Part shown: piece after piece, positions 50,824 to 58,022 of the stretch
Numbering within the stretch: position 1 is the stretch's first letter
Layout: the number at the start of each line of letters is the position of its first letter
NCBI GenBank assembly: GCA_937625935.1
Contig: OW569380.1
Location: 1-64,000 of the forward strand
From: Tetramitus jugosus
Lineage: Eukaryota; Heterolobosea; Eutetramitea; Acrasida; Vahlkampfiidae
Length of the DNA: 64,000 nt
Direction: 5' to 3'
Made by a program: the position numbers and the translations under genes
The notes under the pieces: generated by a model
Seen by the model: only the letters and a program-made list of their open reading frames with translations
Told to the model about the DNA's origin: nothing
The model's database searches: none

Positions 50824-52158
50824 TTATGATGATACCGAAAGATGAGAGCGATTTTTTGAACTGGCATTCAGCGATTGTTCTGGTGCCCGACTCTGCTTCT
50901 GCAATGAAGTCTTTGCTCCTGTTGATTTTGCTGTGACTCGTTTCATTTTGTAAATTTTTCCATATTCCTCATATATCACCTGCAAGATTCCCCATATTAC
51001 CTCCTCGTCTCCTGCCAAGATCTCCTTCACACTCCACAGATAAGTTGGGTCAATATTTTTCCTCTCTCGAAGTATGGATAGCACCCGATTCACATTATTG
51101 TAGGCACCGGCCGTTCTCGCTGGTTTTCGATCAATTCCCGGTATCGTTCTTCCTTCTAACTTTTCTATAATCTCTGCAAGTTTTGTTCCATTCTTTAGAG
51201 CTTCGATACATTCTTTGGCGATGGAGTTCGTGTCATTCGATGTCAAGTTCGATGTCTCGTACAGAGTAATGCCCAAAGATTCTATCCATTTGATAACTTT
51301 CTCATGTGTTGTGATTCTTTGAAGGAAGGTCATACTACGCAAATCATTAGGTTCCACTATGTGAACTCTTCTTAATTGAGGGGAAGTTTGTGGCGGTGCT
51401 TGTGACACTATGATCTTTGCTTCTGATTTTGGTTGTTTGAGAATACTCACATTTTCTGGTTTTAGTGATATATTGTGCACACTGAAGTTGATTGTGGTTG
51501 GTGTTTTTGGCACTTGCGTACTCATGTTAGTGGATGAGTTATGACGCGTGAGAGATTGCTCGTTGTTGTTAAACCTCCCTGTCCCGACTGTTTTGTTGTT
51601 GAACAAAAGTTGCCGAGTCATCGATGTTACTACACACTCTGGTTTGATTGTATTATCGTGTTTCAAATTCACATATTGCAATGGAGGGGAGTAGGTTGGT
51701 TGTCTTTTGAACAACACTTTCATATTTGACACATGATTGGTCACTGATGAAGTCAGTGAGGCAGCAGAATTGTGCAAGGAATTGTTCAAATGCTGGTAGG
51801 ACATGAATGAAGCACCATGAGTGGAGCTATTATTCAACTCCATTTTCTTTTGTGTCGTTTTCAAATCACTCTCATTCACCAAAGTAGACGAGTAGGGATC
51901 GGATGAAATGGGATTGGGTCTGTGATCATTCGGTCGAAGACAAAATCGAAGTAGGGGAGTATGTAAAGGATGCCTCACATTCGCTGCCTCGTGTAGTTGT
52001 GATTGGTACGAGAAAAGTTCAGAATCTCGTTGTTGTTTCAGTCTACTGGCAATCAAATGAGATATGTCAGTCTTGTGAACTACCTGAGAGGTAGAAGCGA
52101 ATGAGACGACATCAGGAGTTCTGGATTGCATGGTATGCGTTGAGTTAAAATGATACAT
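50824..52158 (-). CDS. CH (calponin-homology)-domain protein
   Basis: 444 residues from the ATG at 52158 (a second ATG follows at 52131; the frame extends to 52254 without ATG). The N-terminal ~280 residues are Ser/Thr/Asn/His-rich and probably unstructured. Residues about 295-420 contain a CH domain: HEKVIKWIESLGITLYE, IAKECIEALKNGTKLAEIIE, GIDRKPARTAGAYNNVNRVL and EVIWGILQVIYEEYGKIY. A single CH domain with this spacing is typical of cytoskeletal regulators; actin or microtubule binding cannot be told apart here. It converges with the hydrolase gene, with about 30 bp between the stops. Confidence 0.82.
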   Translation of the reverse strand: MYHFNSTHTMQSRTPDVVSFASTSQVVHKTDISHLIASRLKQQRDSELFSYQSQLHEAANVRHPLHTPLLRFCLRPNDHRPNPISSDPYSSTLVNESDLKTTQKKMELNNSSTHGASFMSYQHLNNSLHNSAASLTSSVTNHVSNMKVLFKRQPTYSPPLQYVNLKHDNTIKPECVVTSMTRQLLFNNKTVGTGRFNNNEQSLTRHNSSTNMSTQVPKTPTTINFSVHNISLKPENVSILKQPKSEAKIIVSQAPPQTSPQLRRVHIVEPNDLRSMTFLQRITTHEKVIKWIESLGITLYETSNLTSNDTNSIAKECIEALKNGTKLAEIIEKLEGRTIPGIDRKPARTAGAYNNVNRVLSILRERKNIDPTYLWSVKEILAGDEEVIWGILQVIYEEYGKIYKMKRVTAKSTGAKTSLQKQSRAPEQSLNASSKNRSHLSVSS

Positions 52159-52332
52159 GTATTCAATGAATGATGTCTTCAAAGCAGCAATGCGGGTTTT
52201 GATAATTGTAGTGGAAAACGGACGGCGTAAGAATAGCGTACTCCGACAAACCAAGGGACAATGCCTGATTCCAGAATGAGATTCACGTTAAGGTTCATAG
52301 TAAAACTCATTGATGAACATTAGTCATCTAAT

Positions 52333-52719
52333 TTATTCAGCTTCCACCAGCTCCAATTCCGTGAAAAATCTCTGTATGGTTTTCTTGACACCATCGACAT
52401 ATTCGTCGAAACTTTCAAGGTTTTCTTTAAGTTCAGAGAGGAGATTAACTGAAACAAGACGAGCTTCATCTACGGCTCTCTCCAAATTTTCTTTACCTAA
52501 TTGTTGCAGAGCTCTGCGAGCAGTTTGTTTCCTTTTTGCTAGCGATCTTGCACAAAATGCATAGCGAATTATTGGGTCGCTAGATGCACCGTAGCTGTTT
52601 CTACCATTTCCTTTCAAGAATGATTTGAATACTCGCTCTGGAGTCGGTTCCTCTCCAGTTGTCCCGAACCGGCAGAGCAGAAATGGAGGTAACTCGATAT
52701 GGAATTTGCAATCGGGCAT
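52333..52719 (-). CDS. RRKQTARRALQ family member, intact, at the element's left edge
   Basis: 128 residues from the ATG at 52719 to the stop at 52333, with no frame break: PDCKFHIELPPFLLCRFG, FKSFLKGNGRNSYGASSDP, RSLAKRKQTARRALQQLG, NLERAVDEARLVSVNLL and a helical C-terminus. The other three copies in this window are broken. It ends the host-like sequence: the ATG is only ~60 bp from the first hairpin of the viral element. Because relatives start with about 20 more residues before NFGFVS, the true N-terminus may have been cut by the insertion and replaced by PDCKFH. Unknown function. Confidence 0.55.
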   Translation of the reverse strand: MPDCKFHIELPPFLLCRFGTTGEEPTPERVFKSFLKGNGRNSYGASSDPIIRYAFCARSLAKRKQTARRALQQLGKENLERAVDEARLVSVNLLSELKENLESFDEYVDGVKKTIQRFFTELELVEAE

Positions 52720-52780
52720 CGAGCAACCCGATCGTAAAATGTGATTCGAGCAGATTGGAGGTCTACGACCCTATCGGTCC

Positions 52781-52797
52781 TCACGAACCGTTCGTGA
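52781..52797 (-). terminator. Palindrome 3' of rep
   Basis: TCACGAA, CCG, TTCGTGA: perfect 7-bp arms ending 15 bases beyond the rep stop on the minus strand. It is the leftmost element-style hairpin and so gives a practical left limit of the element. Confidence 0.6.
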
Positions 52798-52811
52798 CAT
52801 AGCGTTAACAC

Positions 52812-53258
52812 TTATAATTTTCTCATGTTCTTGTTGATGTATTCTTCGATACGAGCGTTACCATCCTTACTCATCTTTCTATCGAAGTGTATTCCTGGTC
52901 CTAACTTTTCTGTAATTAACTTCATAAACATCTTATTATCGAATTCAAGTAAGGTATAATGTCTAATCTTAAGTAAAGCATGAACATGAAGACATTTCGT
53001 CTTAGGGCCTATCTCTAAAGCTGCTACAATATCACCAGTCTTGACATCAGGAGTATCAAAAACGTGGCCTTTTTCTCGTTCACTACTTTTAACAAGTACA
53101 TATTTTTCGATCATTTCGGGACTTAACATCTCCTTGATTGTATTCCAAAATAACTCCTTGTATTCTTGATAAGATTCTTCATACCCCGAAAATCTTTTGT
53201 TAGAATTGATTGTAAGGAAGAAGTTGCTTGGTCTTATCTGTCGTTTTTTATCATTCAT
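52812..53258 (-). CDS. rep: HUH endonuclease, Rep-like replication initiator
   Basis: 148 residues from the ATG at 53258 (longer readings need a non-ATG start and overlap the divergent gene). Three Rep motifs are in order and well spaced: motif I FFLTINS (residues 13-19), motif II LHVHALLKI with His91-Val-His93 metal ligands, and motif III EEYINK with Tyr140 and Lys143, the nicking Tyr and its Lys. It ends just after motif III, so it is a stand-alone nuclease without the helicase domain of CRESS-virus Reps; the element supplies a separate SF3 helicase. Rep proteins nick one strand at an origin and stay bound to the 5' end, starting rolling-circle or strand-displacement replication. Divergent from the next gene with 19 bp between starts. 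Confidence 0.85.
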   Translation of the reverse strand: MNDKKRQIRPSNFFLTINSNKRFSGYEESYQEYKELFWNTIKEMLSPEMIEKYVLVKSSEREKGHVFDTPDVKTGDIVAALEIGPKTKCLHVHALLKIRHYTLLEFDNKMFMKLITEKLGPGIHFDRKMSKDGNARIEEYINKNMRKL

Positions 53259-53277
53259 TTTTATCACTGTAAGAAAA

Positions 53278-53655
53278 ATGCCAATCGAATATACCATGGA
53301 ATTCAACGATAACACTAACACAGAGAAAGCTGTAGATGAACAACCGAAAGTTGAAGAAATACCAGCTAAGGTTGAAGAAATACAACCGAAAACTGTAGAA
53401 ATACAACCGAAATTTGAAGAAATACAACCAGAGATTACTGAAGAAGCTGTTAAATTAGACTTTAATGCTATTGTCAAGGAGATAGAAGCTAAGAAAGAAC
53501 CAAAGAAAGAAGAGAAACCACCAGCACCTAAGTTTGTTGGTGGAATTTTAATCAGACCTCCTAAAGATACAGATGAACAACCAAAGATGAAAACATCTGA
53601 AATGATTGGTTATGGAGTTATAGCCACTTCGTTGTTCTCCTTGCTATTTCTGTAA
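53278..53655 (+). CDS. Tail-anchored protein with Glu/Pro/Lys repeats
   Basis: 125 residues from the ATG at 53278. Residues about 20-60 are a degenerate 7-9-residue repeat (KVEEIPA, KVEEIQP, KTVEIQP, KFEEIQP); then a Lys/Glu/Pro stretch; the last ~17 residues (IGYGVIATSLFSLLFL) are a C-terminal membrane anchor. The extended, charged body is like viral membrane spikes or linkers. The 78-aa protein at 57499-57735 shares the layout and a KMK motif just before the anchor, so both may be minor virion-membrane proteins. Unknown family. Confidence 0.7.
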   Translation: MPIEYTMEFNDNTNTEKAVDEQPKVEEIPAKVEEIQPKTVEIQPKFEEIQPEITEEAVKLDFNAIVKEIEAKKEPKKEEKPPAPKFVGGILIRPPKDTDEQPKMKTSEMIGYGVIATSLFSLLFL

Positions 53656-53660
53656 AGTAT

Positions 53661-53693
53661 TATTCATCTGACTATTAAAATGTCAGATGAATA
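53661..53693 (+). terminator. Palindrome 3' of the tail-anchored gene, overlapping the integrase start
   Basis: Perfect 12-bp arms TATTCATCTGAC (53661-53672) and GTCAGATGAATA (53682-53693) with a 9-nt loop, beginning 6 bases after the stop. The loop and right arm include the integrase ATG at 53680, so the hairpin would be in that transcript's 5' end if both are read through. Confidence 0.85.
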
Positions 53694-54783
53694 CGACGCC
53701 ATGTTATCCTTCTTAAAGTTAGGAAAGATACCAGACGACTTCAGTAAAAATCAATTGTCTCGTTTTAGGAAGAAGTTAGCCAATGTTCAAGTAGACTCAT
53801 CTGATCGTTTGGTAAGGGATGAAAAGGTTATTGTTCAACCAACAGATAAGAATAAGATTCTTCATGATCTTTATCATAATACTTCAACTGGATACTGTGG
53901 TATTCAAAAGTTATACACAAGAACGAAGGAAAATTACGATGGAATAACAAGAGAAGATGTAGCAAACTATCTCAAGAGTGATTCGATCAATCAAAGAATG
54001 ACTAAACCTCCTAAGCATAGAGTTGTTAGACCGATTATTTCAAGTAAGAAGTTAGAACGAGTTCAAATTGATTTAGTTGATATGTCTACTCTTAGTTGGC
54101 ATAACAATAGACATAATTGGATTTTAACTGCAATTGATCATTTCAGTAAGTATGCTTGGGCTTTTCCAATCAAGAAGAAAAGTAAGGAAGGAGTTAGAGC
54201 TGCATTGGATCAACTTCCTATTGGTATTTCAGTTCTTCAATCAGACAATGGATCTGAATTCAATAATAACTTGGTTAAGGAATATTGTTCAAAGCGAAAC
54301 ATTAAGCATGTCATGAGTACACCTTATACTCCTCAAACCAATGGAGCAGTTGAAAAATTCAATGGAACTCTTAAGTCTATGTTGTTCAAGTATTTGGCTG
54401 ATAAAGGAGTCAAGAGATGGATCGATCAGTTACCTAATTTGATTGAGAATTACAACACAAGTTATCATCATACGATTAGAATGAGTCCAAAGAATGCTTA
54501 CGATAATAATGTCAATGTTAAACCTTTGATTGAAAAACAAGCTAAGAAGATGGTTCAACCTGATGCTTCTAGATTGAAACGAGGTGATTTAGTTCGTATT
54601 GTTCTGATCAAGGATCGTTACGAGAAGAAATATACAGCCAATTATTCTCAGGATATTTTCAAGATTAGTTCAGTGAGTAGAAATGCAAATGCTCAATATC
54701 GATTAGACGATCTTGAAGGAAAGCCTTGGGGTAGAGTTTACTATCGAAACGAGTTATTGCATGTAACGAAAACAGATTTGTAA
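53680..54783 (+). CDS. int: Retroviral-type integrase (rve, DD35E)
   Basis: 367 residues. Residues 58-106 resemble the N-terminal zinc domain (HDLYHNTSTGYCGIQKLY) but the usual pair of Cys is not present. The catalytic core has Asp131 (VQIDLVDM), Asp189 (LQSDNGSEF) and Glu225 (NGAVEKFNG), with exactly 35 residues between the last two. The C-terminal part has KRGDLVRIV and a chromo/SH3-like end (AQYRLDDLEGKPWGRVYYRN), the pattern of Maverick/polinton and mavirus integrases. It inserts the element into host DNA. It is intact, unlike the remnant at 40.7-42.0 kb. It is followed 22 bp later by the capsid gene with no hairpin between, so the two may share a transcript. Confidence 0.93.
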   Translation: MSDEYDAMLSFLKLGKIPDDFSKNQLSRFRKKLANVQVDSSDRLVRDEKVIVQPTDKNKILHDLYHNTSTGYCGIQKLYTRTKENYDGITREDVANYLKSDSINQRMTKPPKHRVVRPIISSKKLERVQIDLVDMSTLSWHNNRHNWILTAIDHFSKYAWAFPIKKKSKEGVRAALDQLPIGISVLQSDNGSEFNNNLVKEYCSKRNIKHVMSTPYTPQTNGAVEKFNGTLKSMLFKYLADKGVKRWIDQLPNLIENYNTSYHHTIRMSPKNAYDNNVNVKPLIEKQAKKMVQPDASRLKRGDLVRIVLIKDRYEKKYTANYSQDIFKISSVSRNANAQYRLDDLEGKPWGRVYYRNELLHVTKTDL

Positions 54784-54805
54784 TTATTTTTCTATAGTAA
54801 AACAA

Positions 54806-56047
54806 ATGTCAATCATAGGAAACAACGAAATCTTTTACTCACCTGAATTACAGGCCGCAGAGTATTATGACTCAAGATTAGAACGAATTGTCGGTGAGAA
54901 ACTTAGAATGATTCTGATTGCAGATCAGGCTCCGACTCCAAGTTTGAATGCTCAACAGATTTTCAGAATCAATAACAATCAAGGTAATAAGATGATTACT
55001 AAGCCAATTCTAACTAATTATGTTAGTCAAGTTACCGCAACTGGTACACCAACTACATTAGCTCTGGTTGATTACTTCGGAGTCTTTATTTACGATCGTA
55101 TTGAATTGTGGCAATCTGGTGTTCAAATCTCTCAAGTTACTGGACAACAAATGTACAATAACCTTGTTCAACATAATGATAGTGATGAACTTACAATCTT
55201 GAATGATCAAGTTGGTGGAGGTTTGACTGATGCTGAAAGAACAACCTTGGCTTTGACTGAACAGACTTTCTATCTTGATTTGTCTCAACATTTCTCTATC
55301 TTCTCTATTCCTATGGAATTGTTTTTACTTGATGGTCCTTTGGAAGTTAGAATTTACTATGCTCAAGGTCCAGCTACCAAGTATATCAGAAATGTTGCAG
55401 GTACCAATCCAACGTTCTCCTTCACTAAATCATCTGAGTTAATTGTGACTTACAATAATGTTGGTCTACCTTTGTATGAATCAACTGTTCAAAGAGCAAA
55501 GGAAGGAAAGGTTGTTAAGTTTGTTCACGATTATATCAATGTTCCATTGAGTATCACAAGTTCTGCTGTGAATCAAAACTTCAATATCTCTCAATTGGCT
55601 GATAATGATGTGATCCTAATTAATATCACTCAAAGATTGATGTCAGATTTGAACTCTGCTTCATCTCCGACTTATACAAACTTCCAGAAAATTCCTAAGT
55701 ATACCTTGAAGTCTCAAGGTAGATTCATTGCTGGTGCTGAGTTTGATTACTTGGATAGATACATTAGAAAGGTGTATATCAATAATCTTGGGTTCTTGGG
55801 TAGTGAAACATTAAGAAACTTGAATGTTTATCCAATCTGTTACGCTAATGATTTGGCTGAAACATTTGGTAATGATACTAACGATTACACTGGATCTAAG
55901 AATTTCAATGGAGTTACTGATGCTCAATTGATGTTGACATACGATACTGCACCTGCTGCATCCGAGATTCTTTGTAATATCGTTGTTGCAAAGAGATACG
56001 CTATCATTGATGGTAAGATCCGTCAGATTGTCAACACCGTTGTATAA
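54806..56047 (+). CDS. MCP: Major capsid protein, double jelly-roll type (predicted)
   Basis: 413 residues, rich in Asn, Thr, Ile and beta-forming segments, few Cys. Strand-turn patterns in the first half (DYFGVFIYDRIELWQSGV, QQMYNNLVQHND, SIFSIPMELFLLDGPLEVRI) match the first jelly roll of DJR capsid proteins, where a helix follows the IELW...G strand; the second half (VVKFVHDYINVPLSIT, NVYPICYANDLAETFG, IVVAKRYAIIDG) repeats the beta architecture. The position next to the integrase, the size, and the following perfect palindrome fit a capsid gene in a virophage/PLV-like element. Structural assignment is by pattern only; a single jelly-roll or different virion protein is not excluded. Confidence 0.65.
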   Translation: MSIIGNNEIFYSPELQAAEYYDSRLERIVGEKLRMILIADQAPTPSLNAQQIFRINNNQGNKMITKPILTNYVSQVTATGTPTTLALVDYFGVFIYDRIELWQSGVQISQVTGQQMYNNLVQHNDSDELTILNDQVGGGLTDAERTTLALTEQTFYLDLSQHFSIFSIPMELFLLDGPLEVRIYYAQGPATKYIRNVAGTNPTFSFTKSSELIVTYNNVGLPLYESTVQRAKEGKVVKFVHDYINVPLSITSSAVNQNFNISQLADNDVILINITQRLMSDLNSASSPTYTNFQKIPKYTLKSQGRFIAGAEFDYLDRYIRKVYINNLGFLGSETLRNLNVYPICYANDLAETFGNDTNDYTGSKNFNGVTDAQLMLTYDTAPAASEILCNIVVAKRYAIIDGKIRQIVNTVV

Positions 56048-56058
56048 ACACTTTTCAT

Positions 56059-56088
56059 AATTCATATCTCATCGATGAGATATGAATT
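56059..56088 (+). terminator. 30-bp perfect palindrome 3' of the capsid gene
   Basis: Arms of 15 bp (AATTCATATCTCATC and its complement) meet at GATC-like CATCGATG with no loop, 12 bases after the capsid stop. The longest of the gene-end palindromes. Confidence 0.9.
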
Positions 56089-56118
56089 CAAGTTAGATTT
56101 ATTCATTATACTAATAAA

Positions 56119-56487
56119 ATGTCTGGATATAATCTTCAAGTAATTAAACCGTACGACGCGCTGATTAAAGGTATTAGTCCTTCTTTGGCTAGGCCGTATG
56201 AAGATGCTATTAAAAATATACCTCAGAAAAAGTTTGGTCAAAGATTGATTGACTTTGTTAAAGGAATCCCTGAGAGATTGAATTTTGGAATCGATTATAG
56301 TATCGTTCAAACTGATAAACTCAGTAAGAGTGTTGGTTCGAATATTAGAAACATTCTAGGTGGTCAAGGTCTTGCTGGTGCTCTTAATGATGGAGCCAAG
56401 GGTATTGCAATTACAGGTGGACTTCTTACTGCCCCTATTGCCTTAGCTGCTGCTGCAATTGCCGCTGTTATCTTAATTAAACTATAA
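56119..56487 (+). CDS. Small protein with hydrophobic C-terminus (possible minor virion protein)
   Basis: 122 residues. The N-terminal ~85 residues are basic (KKFGQRLIDFVKGIPERLNF); the last ~25 (GGLLTAPIALAAAAIAAVIL) form a Gly/Ala-rich membrane segment. Directly after the capsid gene on the same strand, where minor capsid or membrane proteins often lie. Preceded by TAATAAA at the ATG. Family unknown. Confidence 0.7.
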   Translation: MSGYNLQVIKPYDALIKGISPSLARPYEDAIKNIPQKKFGQRLIDFVKGIPERLNFGIDYSIVQTDKLSKSVGSNIRNILGGQGLAGALNDGAKGIAITGGLLTAPIALAAAAIAAVILIKL

Positions 56488-56498
56488 GTTATGTAGTA

Positions 56499-56521
56499 TA
56501 TCAGATGGAATCCATCTGATA
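56499..56521. terminator. Palindrome shared by two convergent genes
   Basis: TATCAGATGGA, a single A, TCCATCTGATA: perfect 11-bp arms in the 39 bp between the stop of the 122-aa gene (+) and the stop of the 309-aa gene (-). It can serve both transcripts. Confidence 0.88.
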
Positions 56522-56526
56522 CACAT

Positions 56527-57456
56527 TTATTCTTCTTCGTCAACGACTGTTTCTTCTTCGTCAATGATCGTTTCTTCGTCGCTGTCATAGTTTGGAATCC
56601 CCCAAGAAAACTCATCTTCATCTTCAACTTCAACATGTTGAGTTATTTCAGGTTGTTTCCTAGATAAAATATCATCATTGAAAGCGTCATGTAACATATC
56701 TTCAGTTAGAGGCTTCAATAGATTTTGTTTAAAATATTCAACGATATCAGTTATATATATATGTCTATCTAGGTACATATTATACCCTCTACTTGATATA
56801 TATTTTCTACCTAAATTATTCATCAATCTATCATATACAGTGGTTGGATTAATAATGAATTTTTGTGAGTTGTAAGTTGTTGTGTACATTCCATTTTTCA
56901 ATGTAAAAAGAAGAGATAATTTTGGTTTCTTCTTATATAAACCAATCATTACAAACTCTCGAGGATTCTTGAAGAATGGGTAAGCTGTTTCCATAGGGGA
57001 ATCTTCTATTTTATCCATAGGGCGCGATAGATGAGAAATATCCCTCTCATCAAAGTTAACATGTCTAGGATATTGTTTGATATACTTATGAAGATCAAGG
57101 AAAATATGAACGTATGTTCTATTTAATGTATCGTTGAGTATATCGTTGGCATCTAGATTTTCATCGAAAAATCCACTTGTATAGTTCCATTTACTGAGTT
57201 TTCTCTTAAGGAAATAATAAACTATTTCCATTGGGATATAGTATGTTAGATCTTTTGAATGTTCGTGTTCATATCTCAGATCTTTTAGCTCAAACAGTAA
57301 TTTTGATCCATCTAATATTCCTATTACTTCTAAATATAAACTTCTATACGTAAGTCCATCGAAACGTATTGTTTGTAGACATTGATGATCTGTTCCTACT
57401 AATATTTCAGGGAATGACCAAGTTCTGTCTTCGATATATAATCTTTCGTACTTCAT
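56527..57456 (-). CDS. Uncharacterised 309-aa protein with acidic tail
   Basis: 309 residues; globular, rich in Tyr and aromatic residues (TYRSLYLEVIGILDGSKLL, YIPMEIVYYFLKRKLSKW), with FFKNPREFVMIGLYKKKPKL and a RHIYITDIVEYFKQNLLK segment. The last ~45 residues are highly acidic with a repeated EET.VDEE motif. No metal site, P-loop or membrane segment seen. In related elements a gene near the capsid could be a penton or packaging factor, but nothing here proves either. The start context AGTAATAAATG is the same as for the 191-aa gene. Confidence 0.7.
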   Translation of the reverse strand: MKYERLYIEDRTWSFPEILVGTDHQCLQTIRFDGLTYRSLYLEVIGILDGSKLLFELKDLRYEHEHSKDLTYYIPMEIVYYFLKRKLSKWNYTSGFFDENLDANDILNDTLNRTYVHIFLDLHKYIKQYPRHVNFDERDISHLSRPMDKIEDSPMETAYPFFKNPREFVMIGLYKKKPKLSLLFTLKNGMYTTTYNSQKFIINPTTVYDRLMNNLGRKYISSRGYNMYLDRHIYITDIVEYFKQNLLKPLTEDMLHDAFNDDILSRKQPEITQHVEVEDEDEFSWGIPNYDSDEETIIDEEETVVDEEE

Positions 57457-57463
57457 TTATTAC

Positions 57464-57487
57464 TTTACAGATAATTTTATCTGTAAA
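57464..57487 (-). terminator. Palindrome between the 78-aa and 309-aa genes
   Basis: TTTACAGATAA, TT, TTATCTGTAAA: perfect 11-bp arms, 12 bases after the stop of the 78-aa gene and just upstream of the 309-aa ATG. Confidence 0.88.
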
Positions 57488-57498
57488 ATGTATCTATT

Positions 57499-57735
57499 TT
57501 ATCCAATTAAGTTGTTCAACAAAATACCTATACATGCAGACATGAATCCAACATATAAAGTTTCTTTCATTTTAGGTGATATCATAATTGGTTTTTGTTC
57601 AACATTTTGAACTTCAGTGATATATTCATTCGTTGTTTTAATTACAACCGTATACGGTTCTTCGTCTGTAAAGTGAGCTTTAGTATTTTCAATTATTTCG
57701 TTTATTCTTGATGCTTCTGGTGTTGATTCTGTCAT
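57499..57735 (-). CDS. Small tail-anchored protein
   Basis: 78 residues with an acidic N-terminal half and a C-terminal anchor (ETLYVGFMSACIGILLNNLIG). Same architecture as the 125-aa protein at 53278-53655, including a KMK before the anchor (SPKMKETLYVG versus PKMKTSEMIGYG). Starts 48 bp from the left inverted repeat, so the repeat probably holds its promoter. Confidence 0.65.
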   Translation of the reverse strand: MTESTPEASRINEIIENTKAHFTDEEPYTVVIKTTNEYITEVQNVEQKPIMISPKMKETLYVGFMSACIGILLNNLIG

Positions 57736-57782
57736 ATTTTATAATCTTTTCATATTTTTATTCGTCTTTGTATCGATTCAAA

Positions 57783-57944
57783 TGAAATAACTAAAAGGTG
57801 AGAAGGGTGTGAGGAACGTTTTTAAAAGTTTTCTATATTCATTTCTTTCAACTCAAAATACTTTATATCTCCACTTCTCACCCTTCTCACCTTTTTAGTT
57901 ATTTTAATATATTATATAGATAGACTAAAGGATAAATAGAGATT
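57783..57944. repeat. Inverted repeat L with opposed iteron pairs (candidate origin)
   Basis: About 160 bp that recur, inverted and nearly identical, at 63536-63698. Inside are GGTGAGAAG (57797-57805) and GGTGTGAGG (57806-57814) on one side, and CTTCTCACC twice (57874-57882, 57883-57891) on the other: two directly repeated 9-mers facing two inverted ones, around an A/T-rich centre. The block lies between a leftward gene start (57735) and the 3' end of the helicase gene (58023). Iterons plus inverted symmetry are what a Rep binding/nicking site looks like; a bidirectional promoter or recombination site are alternatives. Confidence 0.85.
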
Positions 57945-57989
57945 GAAAAAAATAATCAAACGATATTAATGATAACTAGATGTTTTTGG

Positions 57990-58014
57990 ATCAATCTCAT
58001 TTAATGAGATTGAT
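57990..58014 (-). terminator. Palindrome 3' of the helicase gene
   Basis: ATCAATCTCATT, T, AATGAGATTGAT: perfect 12-bp arms beginning 9 bases after the stop. Confidence 0.9.
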
Positions 58015-58022
58015 TCTATCGA

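Noticed and set aside
53259-53477. N-terminal extension of Rep to 221 residues
   Set aside because: It needs a TTG start, overlaps the divergent 125-aa gene entirely and its Ser/Cys-rich repeats are the complement of that gene's Glu/Pro repeats.
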